NCBI GenBank assembly: GCA_903863885.1
Contig: CAIPEB010000292.1
Location: 1-64,000, forward strand
Reading direction: 5' to 3'
DNA: 64,000 nt
Source of the DNA: an uncultured Planctomycetaceae bacterium
GTDB taxonomy: Bacteria > Planctomycetota > Planctomycetia > Pirellulales > Pirellulaceae
In this document: positions 16,838-25,074 of the stretch, piece after piece
Position numbering within the stretch: the stretch's first letter is position 1
Layout of the letters: every line of letters starts with the position of its first letter
Notes under the pieces: model-generated
Database searches by the model: none
What the model saw: the letters and a program-made list of their open reading frames with translations, nothing else
Told to the model about the DNA's origin: nothing
Made by a program: the position numbers and the translations under genes

Positions 16838-17890
16838 ATGCTCCTCGCACAACAAGTTGACCCCAAGGTCCTGGTGATGATCTTCATCGGCCTGGCCGTC
16901 CTGGTGATGCTGCTGGTGATCTTCGCCGTCTTCGCGAGCTACTTCCGCTGGTGGATCCAGTCCGTGCTGACCAATGCCGGCATCACGATCTGGGACCTGA
17001 TCGGCATGACCTTCCGCAAGGTTAACGCAGCGGTCATCGTCAAGAGCAAGATCATGGCGGTCACGGCGGGGCTGGATCGGCGCGAAATAACCACCAAGGC
17101 CCTGGAGGCGCACTACCTGGCCGGCGGCAATGTGCCGGTCGTCATGCGGGCGCTCATTGCGGCGAACAAGGCCAAGATGCTGAAACTGTCTTTCCGCGAG
17201 GCGACAGCCATCGACCTGGCCGGCCGCAATATCCTCGAAGCGGTCCAGACGAGCGTGTATCCCAAAGTGATCGACTGTCCGGCCAAGGGAAGCTCGCGAA
17301 GTTCGCTGGACGCAGTGGCCAAGAACGGCATTCAGTTGAAGGTGACGGCGCGAGTCACGGTGCGGGCCAACCTGCAGCAATTGATCGGCGGCGCCGGCGA
17401 AGAGACGATCATCGCCCGCGTCGGTGAAGGCATCGTCAGCGCCATCGGCTCGGCCGACGACCATCGCATGGTGCTGGCCAATCCGAACATGATTTCCAGG
17501 ACGGTGCTCGAGCGTCGGCTCGATTCCCAGACCGCGTTTGAAATCGTGTCGATCGATATCGCGGATATGGACGTCGGCGAGAACATCGGCGCCCGCCTCC
17601 AGGCGGATCAGGCCGAGGCGGATACGCGGGTCGCCCGGGCACGCGCGGAAGGTCGGCGCGCCATGGCGGTCGCCGCCGAGCAGGAGCGCATGGCGGAAGT
17701 CGAACAGAGTCGTGCCCGGCTCGTCGAAGCCGAAGCGGATGTGCCCAAAGCGATGGCCGATGCCTTCCGCTCCGGTCGATTGGGAATCATGGACTACAAC
17801 AAGCTGCGGAATATTCAAGCGGACACCGACATGCGGCGTTCGATCGCCGGCGTGAGCACGGGTGTCGGCGCCAGTCTCTCCAAGACTTAG
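16838..17890 (+). CDS. floA: Flotillin-like protein FloA
   Basis: This membrane-microdomain scaffold protein has 350 residues, against about 330 in B. subtilis FloA. One N-terminal hydrophobic hairpin ([26 protein letters not shown]) anchors it. The SPFH-like domain follows ([55 protein letters not shown] in part). The C-terminal Ala/Glu-rich coiled coil ([20 protein letters not shown]) is the oligomerisation segment. ATG 16838 has AAAGGA 7 bases upstream. Its position after two nfeD genes is the standard bacterial arrangement and makes the assignment secure. Confidence 0.95.
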   Translation: MLLAQQVDPKVLVMIFIGLAVLVMLLVIFAVFASYFRWWIQSVLTNAGITIWDLIGMTFRKVNAAVIVKSKIMAVTAGLDRREITTKALEAHYLAGGNVPVVMRALIAANKAKMLKLSFREATAIDLAGRNILEAVQTSVYPKVIDCPAKGSSRSSLDAVAKNGIQLKVTARVTVRANLQQLIGGAGEETIIARVGEGIVSAIGSADDHRMVLANPNMISRTVLERRLDSQTAFEIVSIDIADMDVGENIGARLQADQAEADTRVARARAEGRRAMAVAAEQERMAEVEQSRARLVEAEADVPKAMADAFRSGRLGIMDYNKLRNIQADTDMRRSIAGVSTGVGASLSKT

Positions 17891-17912
17891 AGACCCCGGA
17901 CTTCGGCCCGAC

Positions 17913-17944
17913 GACCGACAGACCGATCGACCGACAGACCGACA
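17913..17944. repeat. Octamer tandem repeat (GACCGACA x4)
   Basis: Four consecutive 8-base units (GACCGACA, GACCGATC, GACCGACA, GACCGACA) lie between floA and the next gene. They are too short for a satellite and not CRISPR-like, but could vary in number between strains. Confidence 0.75.
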
Positions 17945-17989
17945 TGACACCCGACGCGACAAATCGCATCCGCTGAAAGAGAGCCGGCC

Positions 17990-18481
17990 ATGGCCAACGA
18001 CATCGCGGATTTCCTGCGTAGGGCAGCAGAGCGTTACGCACAGCAGCAGACCGGCCGCCCCGGCTCTCCGTTTGTACTGGAAGCCGACATCGTCGAGGAC
18101 GCGGACGTCATCGAAGACGCTGAGGTCCTCGATCCGGGCGAAGCCTCCGGCGAGGAAGTGGCTTCGCATGTGCGGCAGCACATGGACACGTCGAACTTCA
18201 CCCGACGAGCCGCGTCGCTGGGTGCCTCGGTTGACCAGTCCGACGACCGGATGGAAGCCCACCTGCAGCAAGTGTTCGTGCACAAACTCGGCAGTCTGGC
18301 CAAGCGCGAACCGGCCGCGACGCCCGTGGCCCCCGGTCCGGAAAAAGCGGCGGTCGTCGAAACAGCGACGCCTGCCGCCACCCCTGCCACGGCCGCCGGC
18401 ATCGTCGCCATGCTGCAGGATCGGAACCAACTCCGCAACGCGGTGCTGTTGAGCGAGATTCTGAAGCGACCCGAGTTTTGA
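17990..18481 (+). CDS. Acidic hypothetical protein of the floA operon
   Basis: This 163-residue soluble protein has an N-terminal helix (DIADFLRRAAERYAQQQ), an acidic stretch (IVEDADVIEDAEVLDPGE), a helical centre (DDRMEAHLQQVFVHKLGSL), an Ala/Pro/Thr linker, and a C-terminal amphipathic helix (LRNAVLLSEILKRPEF). The N- and C-terminal helices with a flexible middle suggest a protein-interaction role. It follows floA by 99 bases and is probably transcribed with it. I recognise no named family. Confidence 0.72.
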   Translation: MANDIADFLRRAAERYAQQQTGRPGSPFVLEADIVEDADVIEDAEVLDPGEASGEEVASHVRQHMDTSNFTRRAASLGASVDQSDDRMEAHLQQVFVHKLGSLAKREPAATPVAPGPEKAAVVETATPAATPATAAGIVAMLQDRNQLRNAVLLSEILKRPEF

Positions 18482-18664
18482 GCGGTGGGTTCATTGGAGG
18501 TTCACGTCTGCCCCGAACCTCAATCCGTCGATGCCGCAGCCTGTTCCGCAGGGTTGCGCCGGGTCTTTCCTTTTTCAGTCTGCAGTTTTCACTGTGCCGG
18601 CGGGTTCAACGGATCAACCGATTCAGCCACTCATCGGCTCAGCCTGTTTTCAAGGGTGAACGGC

Positions 18665-19585
18665 ATGGCGATACAGTGCATTCAAAGCGGCGTCACTAGG
18701 GTCGGCTGGATAGGTCTGGGGGTCATGGGCTCGAGCATGTGCGGCCACCTGCTGGCGCGCGGATTTGCGACCACGGTGTTCACTCGCACGAGAGGCAAAT
18801 CTGCAGGACTTATCGAACGCGGCGCACGCTGGGCCGATACGCCTCGTGCGGTCGCTGAGCGGAGCGACGTCGTTTTCTCGATCGTGGGCTTTCCGAGTGA
18901 CGTCGAGGAAGTGTTGTTGGGAGCCGACGGCGTTCTCGCCGGGTGCCGGCCGGGTTCCATCTTGGTCGACATGACCACCAGCCAGCCGTCGCTGGCGCGC
19001 AGGATCTACGATGCCGCCAGTGCGAAAGGAGTCCGCAGCATCGATGCTCCGGTTTCCGGGGGCGACGTGGGAGCCCGCGAAGCGAAGCTCTCGATCATGA
19101 TCGGCGGCGACCGCGAAGTCTTCGAGGCTCTGCAGCCCTGCTGGGAAGCAATGGGAAAAACGGTTGTTTACCAGGGCGGCCCTGGATCCGGCCAGCACGC
19201 CAAGATGATGAACCAGATTCTCATCGCCACCAACATGATCGGCGTGTGCGAAGCGCTGCTGTACGCTTATCGCGCTGGGCTGGATCTCAACTCCGCCATG
19301 CAATCGGTGACTTCGGGGGCCGCCAACAGCTGGTCGCTCGCCAACCTCGGCCCGCGGATCATCAACAACAATTTTGACCCGGGCTTCTTTGTCGAACATT
19401 TCGTCAAGGACATGGGCATCGCGCTGGATGAAGCACGCCGCATGGGACTGGCCCTACCGGGACTGGCGATGGCACACCAGTTCTATCTGGCTCTGCAGGC
19501 CCAAGGTCACGGGCGCAAGGGAACGCACGCGCTTCAATTGGCGCTGGCATCGCTGTCGAACATTGACTGGCCGAGTCGCGTTTGA
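18665..19585 (+). CDS. 3-hydroxyisobutyrate dehydrogenase family oxidoreductase
   Basis: This is a cytoplasmic NAD(P)-dependent beta-hydroxyacid dehydrogenase of 306 residues (family usually 290-300). Visible motifs are the Rossmann loop [12 protein letters not shown] (about 13-24), the substrate-binding signature [11 protein letters not shown] (about 128), and catalytic Lys in [11 protein letters not shown] (about 179). The all-helical C-terminal domain is complete. ATG 18665 has AGGG 8 bases upstream, and the longer frame is Ser/Cys-rich and non-homologous. Likely substrates are 3-hydroxyisobutyrate, tartronate semialdehyde/glycerate or gamma-hydroxybutyrate. The sequence alone does not decide, although a glycerate kinase 6.6 kb upstream makes tartronate semialdehyde reductase a possibility. 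Confidence 0.9.
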   Translation: MAIQCIQSGVTRVGWIGLGVMGSSMCGHLLARGFATTVFTRTRGKSAGLIERGARWADTPRAVAERSDVVFSIVGFPSDVEEVLLGADGVLAGCRPGSILVDMTTSQPSLARRIYDAASAKGVRSIDAPVSGGDVGAREAKLSIMIGGDREVFEALQPCWEAMGKTVVYQGGPGSGQHAKMMNQILIATNMIGVCEALLYAYRAGLDLNSAMQSVTSGAANSWSLANLGPRIINNNFDPGFFVEHFVKDMGIALDEARRMGLALPGLAMAHQFYLALQAQGHGRKGTHALQLALASLSNIDWPSRV

Positions 19586-19601
19586 GCGTGCGGGCCCGAA
19601 C

Positions 19602-20603
19602 CTACCGGGACCATCGCCACGCCGGCCGCAGCTGTTCGTTGATCACTGCGCCGGTCGGCCAGGTTCCCTGATACAGCTGCACGATGCACTGCGCCGCTTC
19701 CAGAGCCATGCCCTCCAGACTGGTTTCGTCGGTGCCGGCCAGGTGCGGGCTGAGCACGACGTTGTCCAACTGAAACAGGGGGTTGGCGGGATCCGGAGGC
19801 TCCTGCTCGAAGACGTCCAGCCCGGCACCGGCCAGCGGCCCGTCGGTCAACGCGGCCAACAGATCGGCTTCGACAAGCACCCTGCCCCGCGAAGTGTTGA
19901 TGAGCACGCTCCCCGGCTTCATCCGCGCAAAGACCTTCCGGTCGAACAACCCTCGCGTCTGGTCATTGAGCGGACAGTGGATGCTCAGATAATCGCTGGA
20001 TTTCAGCAGCGTATCAAAGTCCACCAGTTCCGCGCCGCACTGTCCGGCGGCATCCGGATTCGGCCGGCTTTCGGTCGCGATGACCCGCATGCCCAGCGCC
20101 GCGGCCCGACTGGCCAGGCTGCATCCGATCCGGCCCAGGCCGAAGATTCCCAGCACCCTTCCCCGCAGCGGCAACAGCAGTTTGCGGGGCCAGTGCCCGG
20201 CACGCACGGCTCGGTCGTTCCGTACCAGCGACTTGGACACGCCGAACATCAGAGCCAGCGCGAGTTCGGCCACCGCTTCCTTGTTCGTGGTGGGCGTGAT
20301 CGTCAGCAGCACCCCGCGGGCCGTCGCTGCGGCCACGTCGACCTGATCGTATCCCACGCCGCAGCGGGCGATGACCCGCAGCCCGGGCAGGCGATCGAGA
20401 ACGCCGGCCGAGTAGGTCTCGGCGCCGGCAATCGAGGCATCGACCACCGATAGTTCTTCGATCGTCTCCCGCTCGTCGCAAAGGCCCCGCGCGAACAGCG
20501 GATTGCGAGGATAGACGATCTCGAAACCGGCGGCCCGAAGAGCCCGGGCATAGGGCCCATCTAGTTCGCGGATTGCTTCCGGCGTCACCAGCACGCTTGG
20601 CAT
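19602..20603 (-). CDS. D-isomer-specific 2-hydroxyacid dehydrogenase (phosphoglycerate dehydrogenase-like)
   Basis: This NAD-dependent dehydrogenase has 333 residues. The nucleotide-binding loop is GIFGLGRIGCSLASRAAALG (GxGxxG). The catalytic triad is Arg in NTSRGRVLVE, Glu in FEQEPPDPANPLF and His in LSPHLAGTDE. There is no ACT or ASB regulatory domain, so it is a short SerA-like, hydroxypyruvate-reductase-like or glyoxylate-reductase-like enzyme. It converges with the HIBADH-type gene with only 16 bases between stop codons. The substrate is not determined. Confidence 0.9.
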   Translation of the reverse strand: MPSVLVTPEAIRELDGPYARALRAAGFEIVYPRNPLFARGLCDERETIEELSVVDASIAGAETYSAGVLDRLPGLRVIARCGVGYDQVDVAAATARGVLLTITPTTNKEAVAELALALMFGVSKSLVRNDRAVRAGHWPRKLLLPLRGRVLGIFGLGRIGCSLASRAAALGMRVIATESRPNPDAAGQCGAELVDFDTLLKSSDYLSIHCPLNDQTRGLFDRKVFARMKPGSVLINTSRGRVLVEADLLAALTDGPLAGAGLDVFEQEPPDPANPLFQLDNVVLSPHLAGTDETSLEGMALEAAQCIVQLYQGTWPTGAVINEQLRPAWRWSR

Positions 20604-20952
20604 GACCAGGGTTCTCTCATACGGGGGTGGACGAAGGCGGTCTCGCTACCGGCGCAGGACGACGGGCGCTGTTGGCCTGCCGGTCGCGACAGTATTTATG
20701 ATGCCCAAACGGGGCCCCGCGTGCCACTGCCCGGGCCGTCGGATGGCTCGATTGGGGGCAGGGCCTTTCGCCTTTGCTATCCGACAGTGGCCAGCTATAC
20801 TCTAACGCGGCCTGGCCACAGGAAATCGCCCGGAGGGACCAACCGGGGGAACCGGTGGCATCACGTGATCTTTGGTCGAACATTCGGTCCACTTCCTTTG
20901 CCGGCGGCCGGACAGCGACCTTGCCGCAGTTCCCAGATTGAGCATTTCGACC
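20604..20952. other. Intergenic region upstream of ricT, mostly promoter and leader
   Basis: These 349 bases separate the divergent dehydrogenase and the ricT gene. They contain the promoter candidate at 20774-20801 and an expected leader of about 145 bases. I saw no gene, and no strong hairpin in the leader. Confidence 0.5.
20774..20801 (+). promoter_or_regulatory. Sigma-70-like promoter candidate for ricT genes
   Basis: TTGCTA and TATACT are separated by 16 bases. The start codon at 20953 lies about 145 bases beyond the expected transcription start. Confidence 0.45.
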
Positions 20953-21759
20953 ATGCCGAAATATGTTGTGCGTTTCGGAGCCATGCGGTTTCTCGGCGTT
21001 TTTACCACGCGCGGAAGCGACCGATGGCCGCGAGGCTCACGCGTTATTGCCCGCACGAACCGCGGTCTGGAAGTCGGCGAAATCCTCTGCGAAGCGACGG
21101 ACGCCGTCGTGCAGCAGTTGCCCGAACCCACCTACGGCCAGATCCTTCGCGAGATGACGGCCGAGGACTCCAACGAGCTGAACCACATCCGCTCGCGCGA
21201 ACCCAGCGAATTCCAGACGTGCCAGCGGATTGTGGAGCAACTGAAGCTCCAGATGCAGCTGGTCGATATCGAGCACCTGTTCGGGGGCGAACGGATCGTC
21301 GTGTATTACCTGGCCGAGCAGCGAGTCGATTTCCGCGAGTTGGTCAAGTTGCTGGCCGCCGAGTTCCAGACCCGAATCGAGATGCGCCAGATCGGCGTGC
21401 GCGACGAAGCCAAGTTGCTGGCCGATTTCGGCGACTGCGGCAAACCGGTCTGCTGCAACTCGCACCTGGCCCAGATGCCGCCCGTGTCGATGAAGATGGC
21501 CAAGCTGCAGAAAGCCACGCTGGACCCGACCAAGATCTCGGGCCGCTGCGGCCGGCTCAAGTGCTGCCTCCGGTATGAATTCGACTCCTACGAGGCCCTG
21601 CAGAAGGAACTGCCTCCCGTCGGCGCAACGGTGGTGACCGCACATGGCCGTGCTCGAATCCTGAATCAGGAAATCCTCGCCCAACAACTCCTCGTGGAAA
21701 CTGAGGACAATCGCAAACTGCTCATTGACGCATCGGAAATAATGTCCGTTATTCCATAG
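20953..21759 (+). CDS. ricT: PSP1 domain protein, RicT family
   Basis: This 268-residue cytoplasmic protein has the PSP1 C-terminal domain with the RicT cysteine clusters CGKPVCCNSHL (about 162) and GRCGRLKCCLRYE (about 195). In Bacillus, RicT works with RicA and RicF as an iron-sulfur complex affecting RNase Y and RNA maturation. No RicA/RicF homologue is visible here, so only the family role is carried over. The N-terminal part (YVVRFGAMRFLGVF) and middle (GERIVVYYLAEQRVDFRELV) fit the family. ATG 20953 matches the family start. It is followed after 4 bases by the Minf_1886 gene. Confidence 0.88.
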   Translation: MPKYVVRFGAMRFLGVFTTRGSDRWPRGSRVIARTNRGLEVGEILCEATDAVVQQLPEPTYGQILREMTAEDSNELNHIRSREPSEFQTCQRIVEQLKLQMQLVDIEHLFGGERIVVYYLAEQRVDFRELVKLLAAEFQTRIEMRQIGVRDEAKLLADFGDCGKPVCCNSHLAQMPPVSMKMAKLQKATLDPTKISGRCGRLKCCLRYEFDSYEALQKELPPVGATVVTAHGRARILNQEILAQQLLVETEDNRKLLIDASEIMSVIP

Positions 21760-21763
21760 TGCC

Positions 21764-22216
21764 ATGTCTTCATCCGCCATGTCCAAATCGCTGCAACGCA
21801 TTGCCCGACTTGCCAAGGAAAGCGGCCGCTATCGCCTGGACGCCTACCTGTTCGTTCAGCAGGCGCTCGTATATGCCCAGTGCGAACTGGGAATGGGCCG
21901 CCCGCGCACCCACGATCCGGAAAACGAAACGGACGATGACGAACCGCCGCCCGAGTCGCACCTGACCGGCCAGCAACTCTGCGAAGCCATCCGCCTGTAC
22001 GCCGCCGACCTCTATGGCCTGATGGCCAAAGTTGTGCTGAACAGCTGGGGGCTGACGGCCACGCGGGATTTCGGCGAGATCGTGTACCAATTGATCGATA
22101 TCGGCGAAATGACCAAGTCCGAAACGGATCGTCGCGAGGATTTTGACGGCGTTTACGACTTTGACGAAGCGTTCCAGCAGCGATACGAGATCACTGCATC
22201 TGCGGACGAATCGTGA
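21764..22216 (+). CDS. Minf_1886 family conserved protein
   Basis: This 150-residue protein (145 if ATG 21779 is used) has the pattern of the uncharacterised Minf_1886 family: an N-terminal helix (IARLAKESGRYRLDAYLFVQQAL), a HLTGQQLCEAIRLYA segment, KVVLNSWGLTATRDFGEIVYQLIDIGEM, and a tail with FDGVYDFDEAF. It begins only 4 bases after ricT, which suggests translational coupling. The function is unknown, and the neighbourhood points weakly to RNA or translation-related work. Confidence 0.82.
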   Translation: MSSSAMSKSLQRIARLAKESGRYRLDAYLFVQQALVYAQCELGMGRPRTHDPENETDDDEPPPESHLTGQQLCEAIRLYAADLYGLMAKVVLNSWGLTATRDFGEIVYQLIDIGEMTKSETDRREDFDGVYDFDEAFQQRYEITASADES

Positions 22217-22226
22217 GAATCCCCGC

Positions 22227-22397
22227 GTGCCTAAACACTCTACGAAAGAGCCGCGAAGCAGAGTAACCGCCAGTCCGGCGGTCGCGCCGCCGACACCCCT
22301 GCCCGCTCCCGGCACGCCGCGACTGATGTTTGTCTTCGTCGCAGTTCTTTTCGCAATCTGGGCCGGTTTACTGATTCTGGTGGCAATTTCGCCCTGA
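22227..22397 (+). CDS. Small single-pass membrane protein (56 residues)
   Basis: This GTG-started frame begins 10 bases after the Minf_1886 stop. It encodes a basic, Pro-rich N-terminus (KHSTKEPRSR, PAVAPPTPLPAPGTPR) and a C-terminal transmembrane helix (LMFVFVAVLFAIWAGLLILVAI). The clean hydrophobic span and tight spacing support a real gene. The ribosome-binding site is weak, so coupling is likely. The function is unknown. Confidence 0.5.
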   Translation: MPKHSTKEPRSRVTASPAVAPPTPLPAPGTPRLMFVFVAVLFAIWAGLLILVAISP

Positions 22398-22715
22398 AGC
22401 GGAAACGGGCCTCGGAATTCGCGACGGCGTCTATCGAGTTCGGCCCGCGCACGCCGATTGGTATCGGCATGGCGATTAGCCGTTCCGCGCCGCCGCTCCG
22501 GGCGCTGACGTGAAACCCCTCGACGAATTCCTCCCCAAAGGAGGGAGCCCCCGTCGGCGAGGTTTAAGTTTGACAACACTCCGACAGTGTTCTAGGGTTG
22601 GAAATCGGACCTCCGGCCGACTGCTGCGCCTGCGGCAACAAATCGATTTGCACCGCATCGTGCCGCTCCTCCGACAGCGACGGGCAACAATCGGCGGACG
22701 CAAGGAACCGCGAAC
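22398..22715. other. Intergenic region with promoter and inverted repeat upstream of response regulator
   Basis: No gene was seen in these 318 bases. They hold a short stem at 22535-22550 (CCTCC...GGAGG) and the promoter with embedded inverted repeat at 22570-22598. Confidence 0.5.
22570..22598 (+). promoter_or_regulatory. Promoter with inverted repeat between -35 and -10
   Basis: A perfect TTGACA (22570) and a weak TAGGGT (22593) are 17 bases apart. Between them AACACT-CCGAC-AGTGTT (22575-22591) is a perfect 6-bp inverted repeat. This layout resembles an operator that blocks or modulates RNA polymerase. It would drive the response regulator at 22716. Confidence 0.45.
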
Positions 22716-23153
22716 ATGTGCGACGAGACCGTGGCCCAACTCCAGCCCGCAAACAGCCAGTCCGCTGCGTCCACCCGAATTCTCGCTGTCGACGACGACG
22801 AAAGCCAACTGGCCTTACTGGAGCACAGCCTGCGAAAACAGGGGTATTCCGTAACCACTGCCGGAACGGCGGCACAGGCCAGGATTGCCGCGATGCAGCA
22901 CAGGATCGACCTGATCCTGCTCGACCTGAAATTGCCCGACCAGGAGGGGTTTGGACTGTGCGCCGAACTGGCCGACCATCCGCAAACCTGCGGTGTGCCC
23001 ATCATCGTCATCAGCGGACTCGATGGGCCCGATATCGTCCGGCAAGCCAGGGCGGCCGGCGGATCTTTCTACCTGCGCAAACCTTACGATCCGAGCGTTG
23101 TGCTTGCGCTGATTGAACAGGCACTCCGCGAAGACACGCAGATCGATTGGTGA
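22716..23153 (+). CDS. Receiver-only response regulator
   Basis: This CheY-like protein has 145 residues and no output domain. It has the acidic pocket (ILAVDDDESQ, about 23-31), phospho-Asp in DLILLDLKLPDQEGFG (about 71), conserved Ser in PIIVISGLDG (about 101) and switch Lys in FYLRKPYDPS (about 123). All active-site residues are intact, unlike the pseudo-receiver on the kinase at 4.9 kb. ATG 22716 has AAGGA 9 bases upstream. There is no histidine kinase in the window, so the partner is unknown. Confidence 0.9.
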   Translation: MCDETVAQLQPANSQSAASTRILAVDDDESQLALLEHSLRKQGYSVTTAGTAAQARIAAMQHRIDLILLDLKLPDQEGFGLCAELADHPQTCGVPIIVISGLDGPDIVRQARAAGGSFYLRKPYDPSVVLALIEQALREDTQIDW

Positions 23154-23470
23154 CCGAGAACAGCGTCGCCCGCCCGGGAGATCGCCGCCCGGCGGCAAAT
23201 CGCGCCCCGCAATCGAACGTCATCCAACCCGGCAAGGGGTTTCACAGGCAGGTTCGCAGGCGACGACGCCCGCCTCAAGACTCGACCAAGCGACTGCACT
23301 AGACTTGCCACACCGCTGAGTGATCTGATATCGTAGCCTTTTCCTGGGCCCGCAATTGGACCGCGTCGGCATGGACCGGCCTGCCAATCGAGTCCCCGGG
23401 AAACGGCTGGCGACTGCAACGGCAGAATCACAGCGAGCAACACCTTCGTACTGAAACGGAGCTGGCCTGA
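23154..23470. other. Intergenic region upstream of the basic mini-protein
   Basis: No protein gene or tRNA was recognised in these 317 bases. It contains the promoter candidate at 23305-23334, leaving a leader of about 130 bases before GTG 23471. Confidence 0.45.
23305..23334 (+). promoter_or_regulatory. Promoter candidate for the basic mini-protein
   Basis: TTGCCA and TATCGT are 18 bases apart, with a TGA directly before the -10 (extended -10 type). It was found by eye. Confidence 0.35.
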
Positions 23471-23560
23471 GTGGGAACGAAAAAGACGGGAAAAGGGCGA
23501 CGAAAGATCGGACGCAAGAAACGGCGGATGCGGGCCAGGATTCGACATCGCAAAAAGTAA
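23471..23560 (+). CDS. Very basic 29-residue peptide, candidate ribosomal protein bS22 (AURKAIP1/COX24 type)
   Basis: This short frame (GTG start, TAA stop) reads MGTKKTGKGRRKIGRKKRR followed by MRARIRHRKK, with 18 Lys/Arg among 29 residues. A GGAG site lies 9 bases before GTG. The pattern KKRRMRARIRHRKK resembles the small AURKAIP1/COX24-domain peptides, including actinobacterial ribosomal protein bS22, which are 30-37 residues long and bind 16S rRNA. No long gene reads through this stretch in another frame. The family call is by pattern recognition and is less certain than the coding call. Confidence 0.65.
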   Translation: MGTKKTGKGRRKIGRKKRRMRARIRHRKK

Positions 23561-23865
23561 TGCGATGAGCGGGATGCTGATCAGTCCATGGCGAATAGCC
23601 GGTGGCTGATTTGCGCAGCTTCCGCCTCGGAAATCCTCTGCATGCGTCCGCCACCGGACCGCTTTTTCGCGCGCTGCGAAAGAACCCGCCTGGCATGCCG
23701 AGCTGGCAAACCAGCTCGGCATGCCAGGCGGTTGTGTGTGCTGCGCTTCTTGCCTTGCGCCGCGATTTCTTTGCGCGACAATTGCCTCGCGCGATCTCAA
23801 CGTGCTTCGCTGGTTGATTTGCGCAACCACAGATGGCCGCAGGCAGCCTTCAGCATTTCGCCCGA
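23561..23865. other. Region with long palindrome between convergent genes
   Basis: These 305 bases lie between the basic mini-protein (+) and a hypothetical gene (-). They hold a 46-base perfect palindrome at 23686-23731 and two near-identical direct repeats, GCTGATTTGCGCAGC (about 23607) and GTTGATTTGCGCAAC (about 23812), some 200 bases apart. The open frames here are by-products of the repeats. Confidence 0.5.
23686..23731. repeat. Perfect palindrome, 21-bp arms and CAAA loop
   Basis: The left arm CCGCCTGGCATGCCGAGCTGG is followed by CAAA and its exact reverse complement. It sits between two convergent genes, and no T-tract follows. It may act as a bidirectional terminator or be a member of a dispersed palindromic repeat family. 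Confidence 0.85.
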
Positions 23866-24687
23866 TCAGAGGCTGTGCCGCGGGGGCAGCTGCAAAGCCG
23901 ACTCGCGATGGTCATTCGGATCCAGGAGCCGATCCAGAAGCGCTCCGGCTTCTTCGCTGGTGCGTTCCATCCGGATCAGCCACAGACTCTTCGGCAGCCC
24001 TGTCGAATCGAACGTATCGGAGGGGCATTCGGACAACACGGCACCGGCCACCTGCCGATTGAGGTCCGGGTTCGCCACAGCACTCGAAATGGCGGCGTGC
24101 AGCGAAAAACTCAAGGAAGCTCTCAACACGTCCCATCCTCTGTCTCGCCCGCGATTTTGGGCCATCTCGTCGGCAAACTGACGCACTCGGCGCGGACTGT
24201 GCGCAAACTTCCCCACGGGACACGTGGCAAACAAATGGCCCAGCAGCAGGTCGGTCCACCGCTCACAAAGTCGGCGAGTCCGGTTGACGGCAATTAATTG
24301 CTCGAGACTCAACCCGCCCCCCGTCACCATGCGGCCGAGCACTCGATGGCGAGCTTGCAGGTGGACATTCCAGATGTTGATCAGAATCGGCCCGGCCTCT
24401 TCAACGCCTGCCGCTTCGTCGCAGGCGCAGCCGATCGCGGTCCAGACCCGCGTCAACATTTCGCTCGACAGAACCTCTTCGATCACAGACTGCAATTTCT
24501 CGGATGCGGTCAGGTGGTCGGTGGTCTCGGGCGACTTCAGACACGCCAACCAGAGTTCGTACCGGCGTTTGCTCGCAGACCAGTACTCAACCAGCCCCCT
24601 GTCATTGAAACGCTTGCCCAAAGCAACGCGTGCCGGGCCACGGGATGCGGCAAACAACGCCATTTCTGCTAGATCGCGTGCGTGCAT
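23866..24687 (-). CDS. Hypothetical helical protein
   Basis: This 273-residue soluble protein is mainly helical, with segments such as ARDLAEMALFAASRG, KRRYELWLACLKSP, LIAVNRTRRLCERWTDLLLGH and LPKSLWLIRMERTSEEAGALL. Two Cys occur in AIGCACDEA. ATG 24687 was chosen for the AGGAAG site 8 bases upstream; TTG 24705 is in frame. I recognise no family. The composition and length argue for a real gene. The neighbours give no clue. Confidence 0.7.
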   Translation of the reverse strand: MHARDLAEMALFAASRGPARVALGKRFNDRGLVEYWSASKRRYELWLACLKSPETTDHLTASEKLQSVIEEVLSSEMLTRVWTAIGCACDEAAGVEEAGPILINIWNVHLQARHRVLGRMVTGGGLSLEQLIAVNRTRRLCERWTDLLLGHLFATCPVGKFAHSPRRVRQFADEMAQNRGRDRGWDVLRASLSFSLHAAISSAVANPDLNRQVAGAVLSECPSDTFDSTGLPKSLWLIRMERTSEEAGALLDRLLDPNDHRESALQLPPRHSL

Positions 24688-25074
24688 CGAACGGACTTCC
24701 TGCAATGCGATTTCAGCTGCGACCGATCAGCCCGACCGGCTACAGGCCCCGTCCCTTGCCCTCGATGGAGACATGAACGGGTAGTGTCTTCCGGCAGGAC
24801 TCTTCGCGAAAGCCCATCGATCAATGCATCGTTCCGGCCTTCGCTTGGAATCGTCTTTCGCTGCACACCTGAACGAGCAAACCCCGAACCAAGACGGACT
24901 ATCGGCACACGAAAATCCACAAGCAATTACAGGCAAAGGACTTGCGACACACGCCAAACCGCCGTTCGGTGATGCAAAAGAACGACCTGCGTTGCTAAAC
25001 GTCAACACAGGCCGCAGCAAAGGGCTTGCACTGGAACGGATCGACGCTGACTCGCGAGTTGACCTCGAGCGTCT
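24688..25074. other. Intergenic region, no gene recognised
   Basis: These 387 bases separate two minus-strand genes. Frames on both strands are Ser/Arg-rich shadows without ribosome-binding sites. There is no strong hairpin or repeat. Presumably they hold the promoter of the hypothetical gene and the 3' end of the anti-sigma operon. Confidence 0.45.

Noticed and set aside
17913-17944. Tandem octamers considered as a CRISPR array
   Set aside because: Units are only 8 bases and contiguous, with no spacers and no cas genes nearby.
23581-23781. 66-residue minus-strand frame (KKRSTHNRLACRAG...) across the palindrome
   Set aside because: Its sequence is mostly dictated by the palindrome arms and is open only because of base composition. 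There is no ribosome-binding site.
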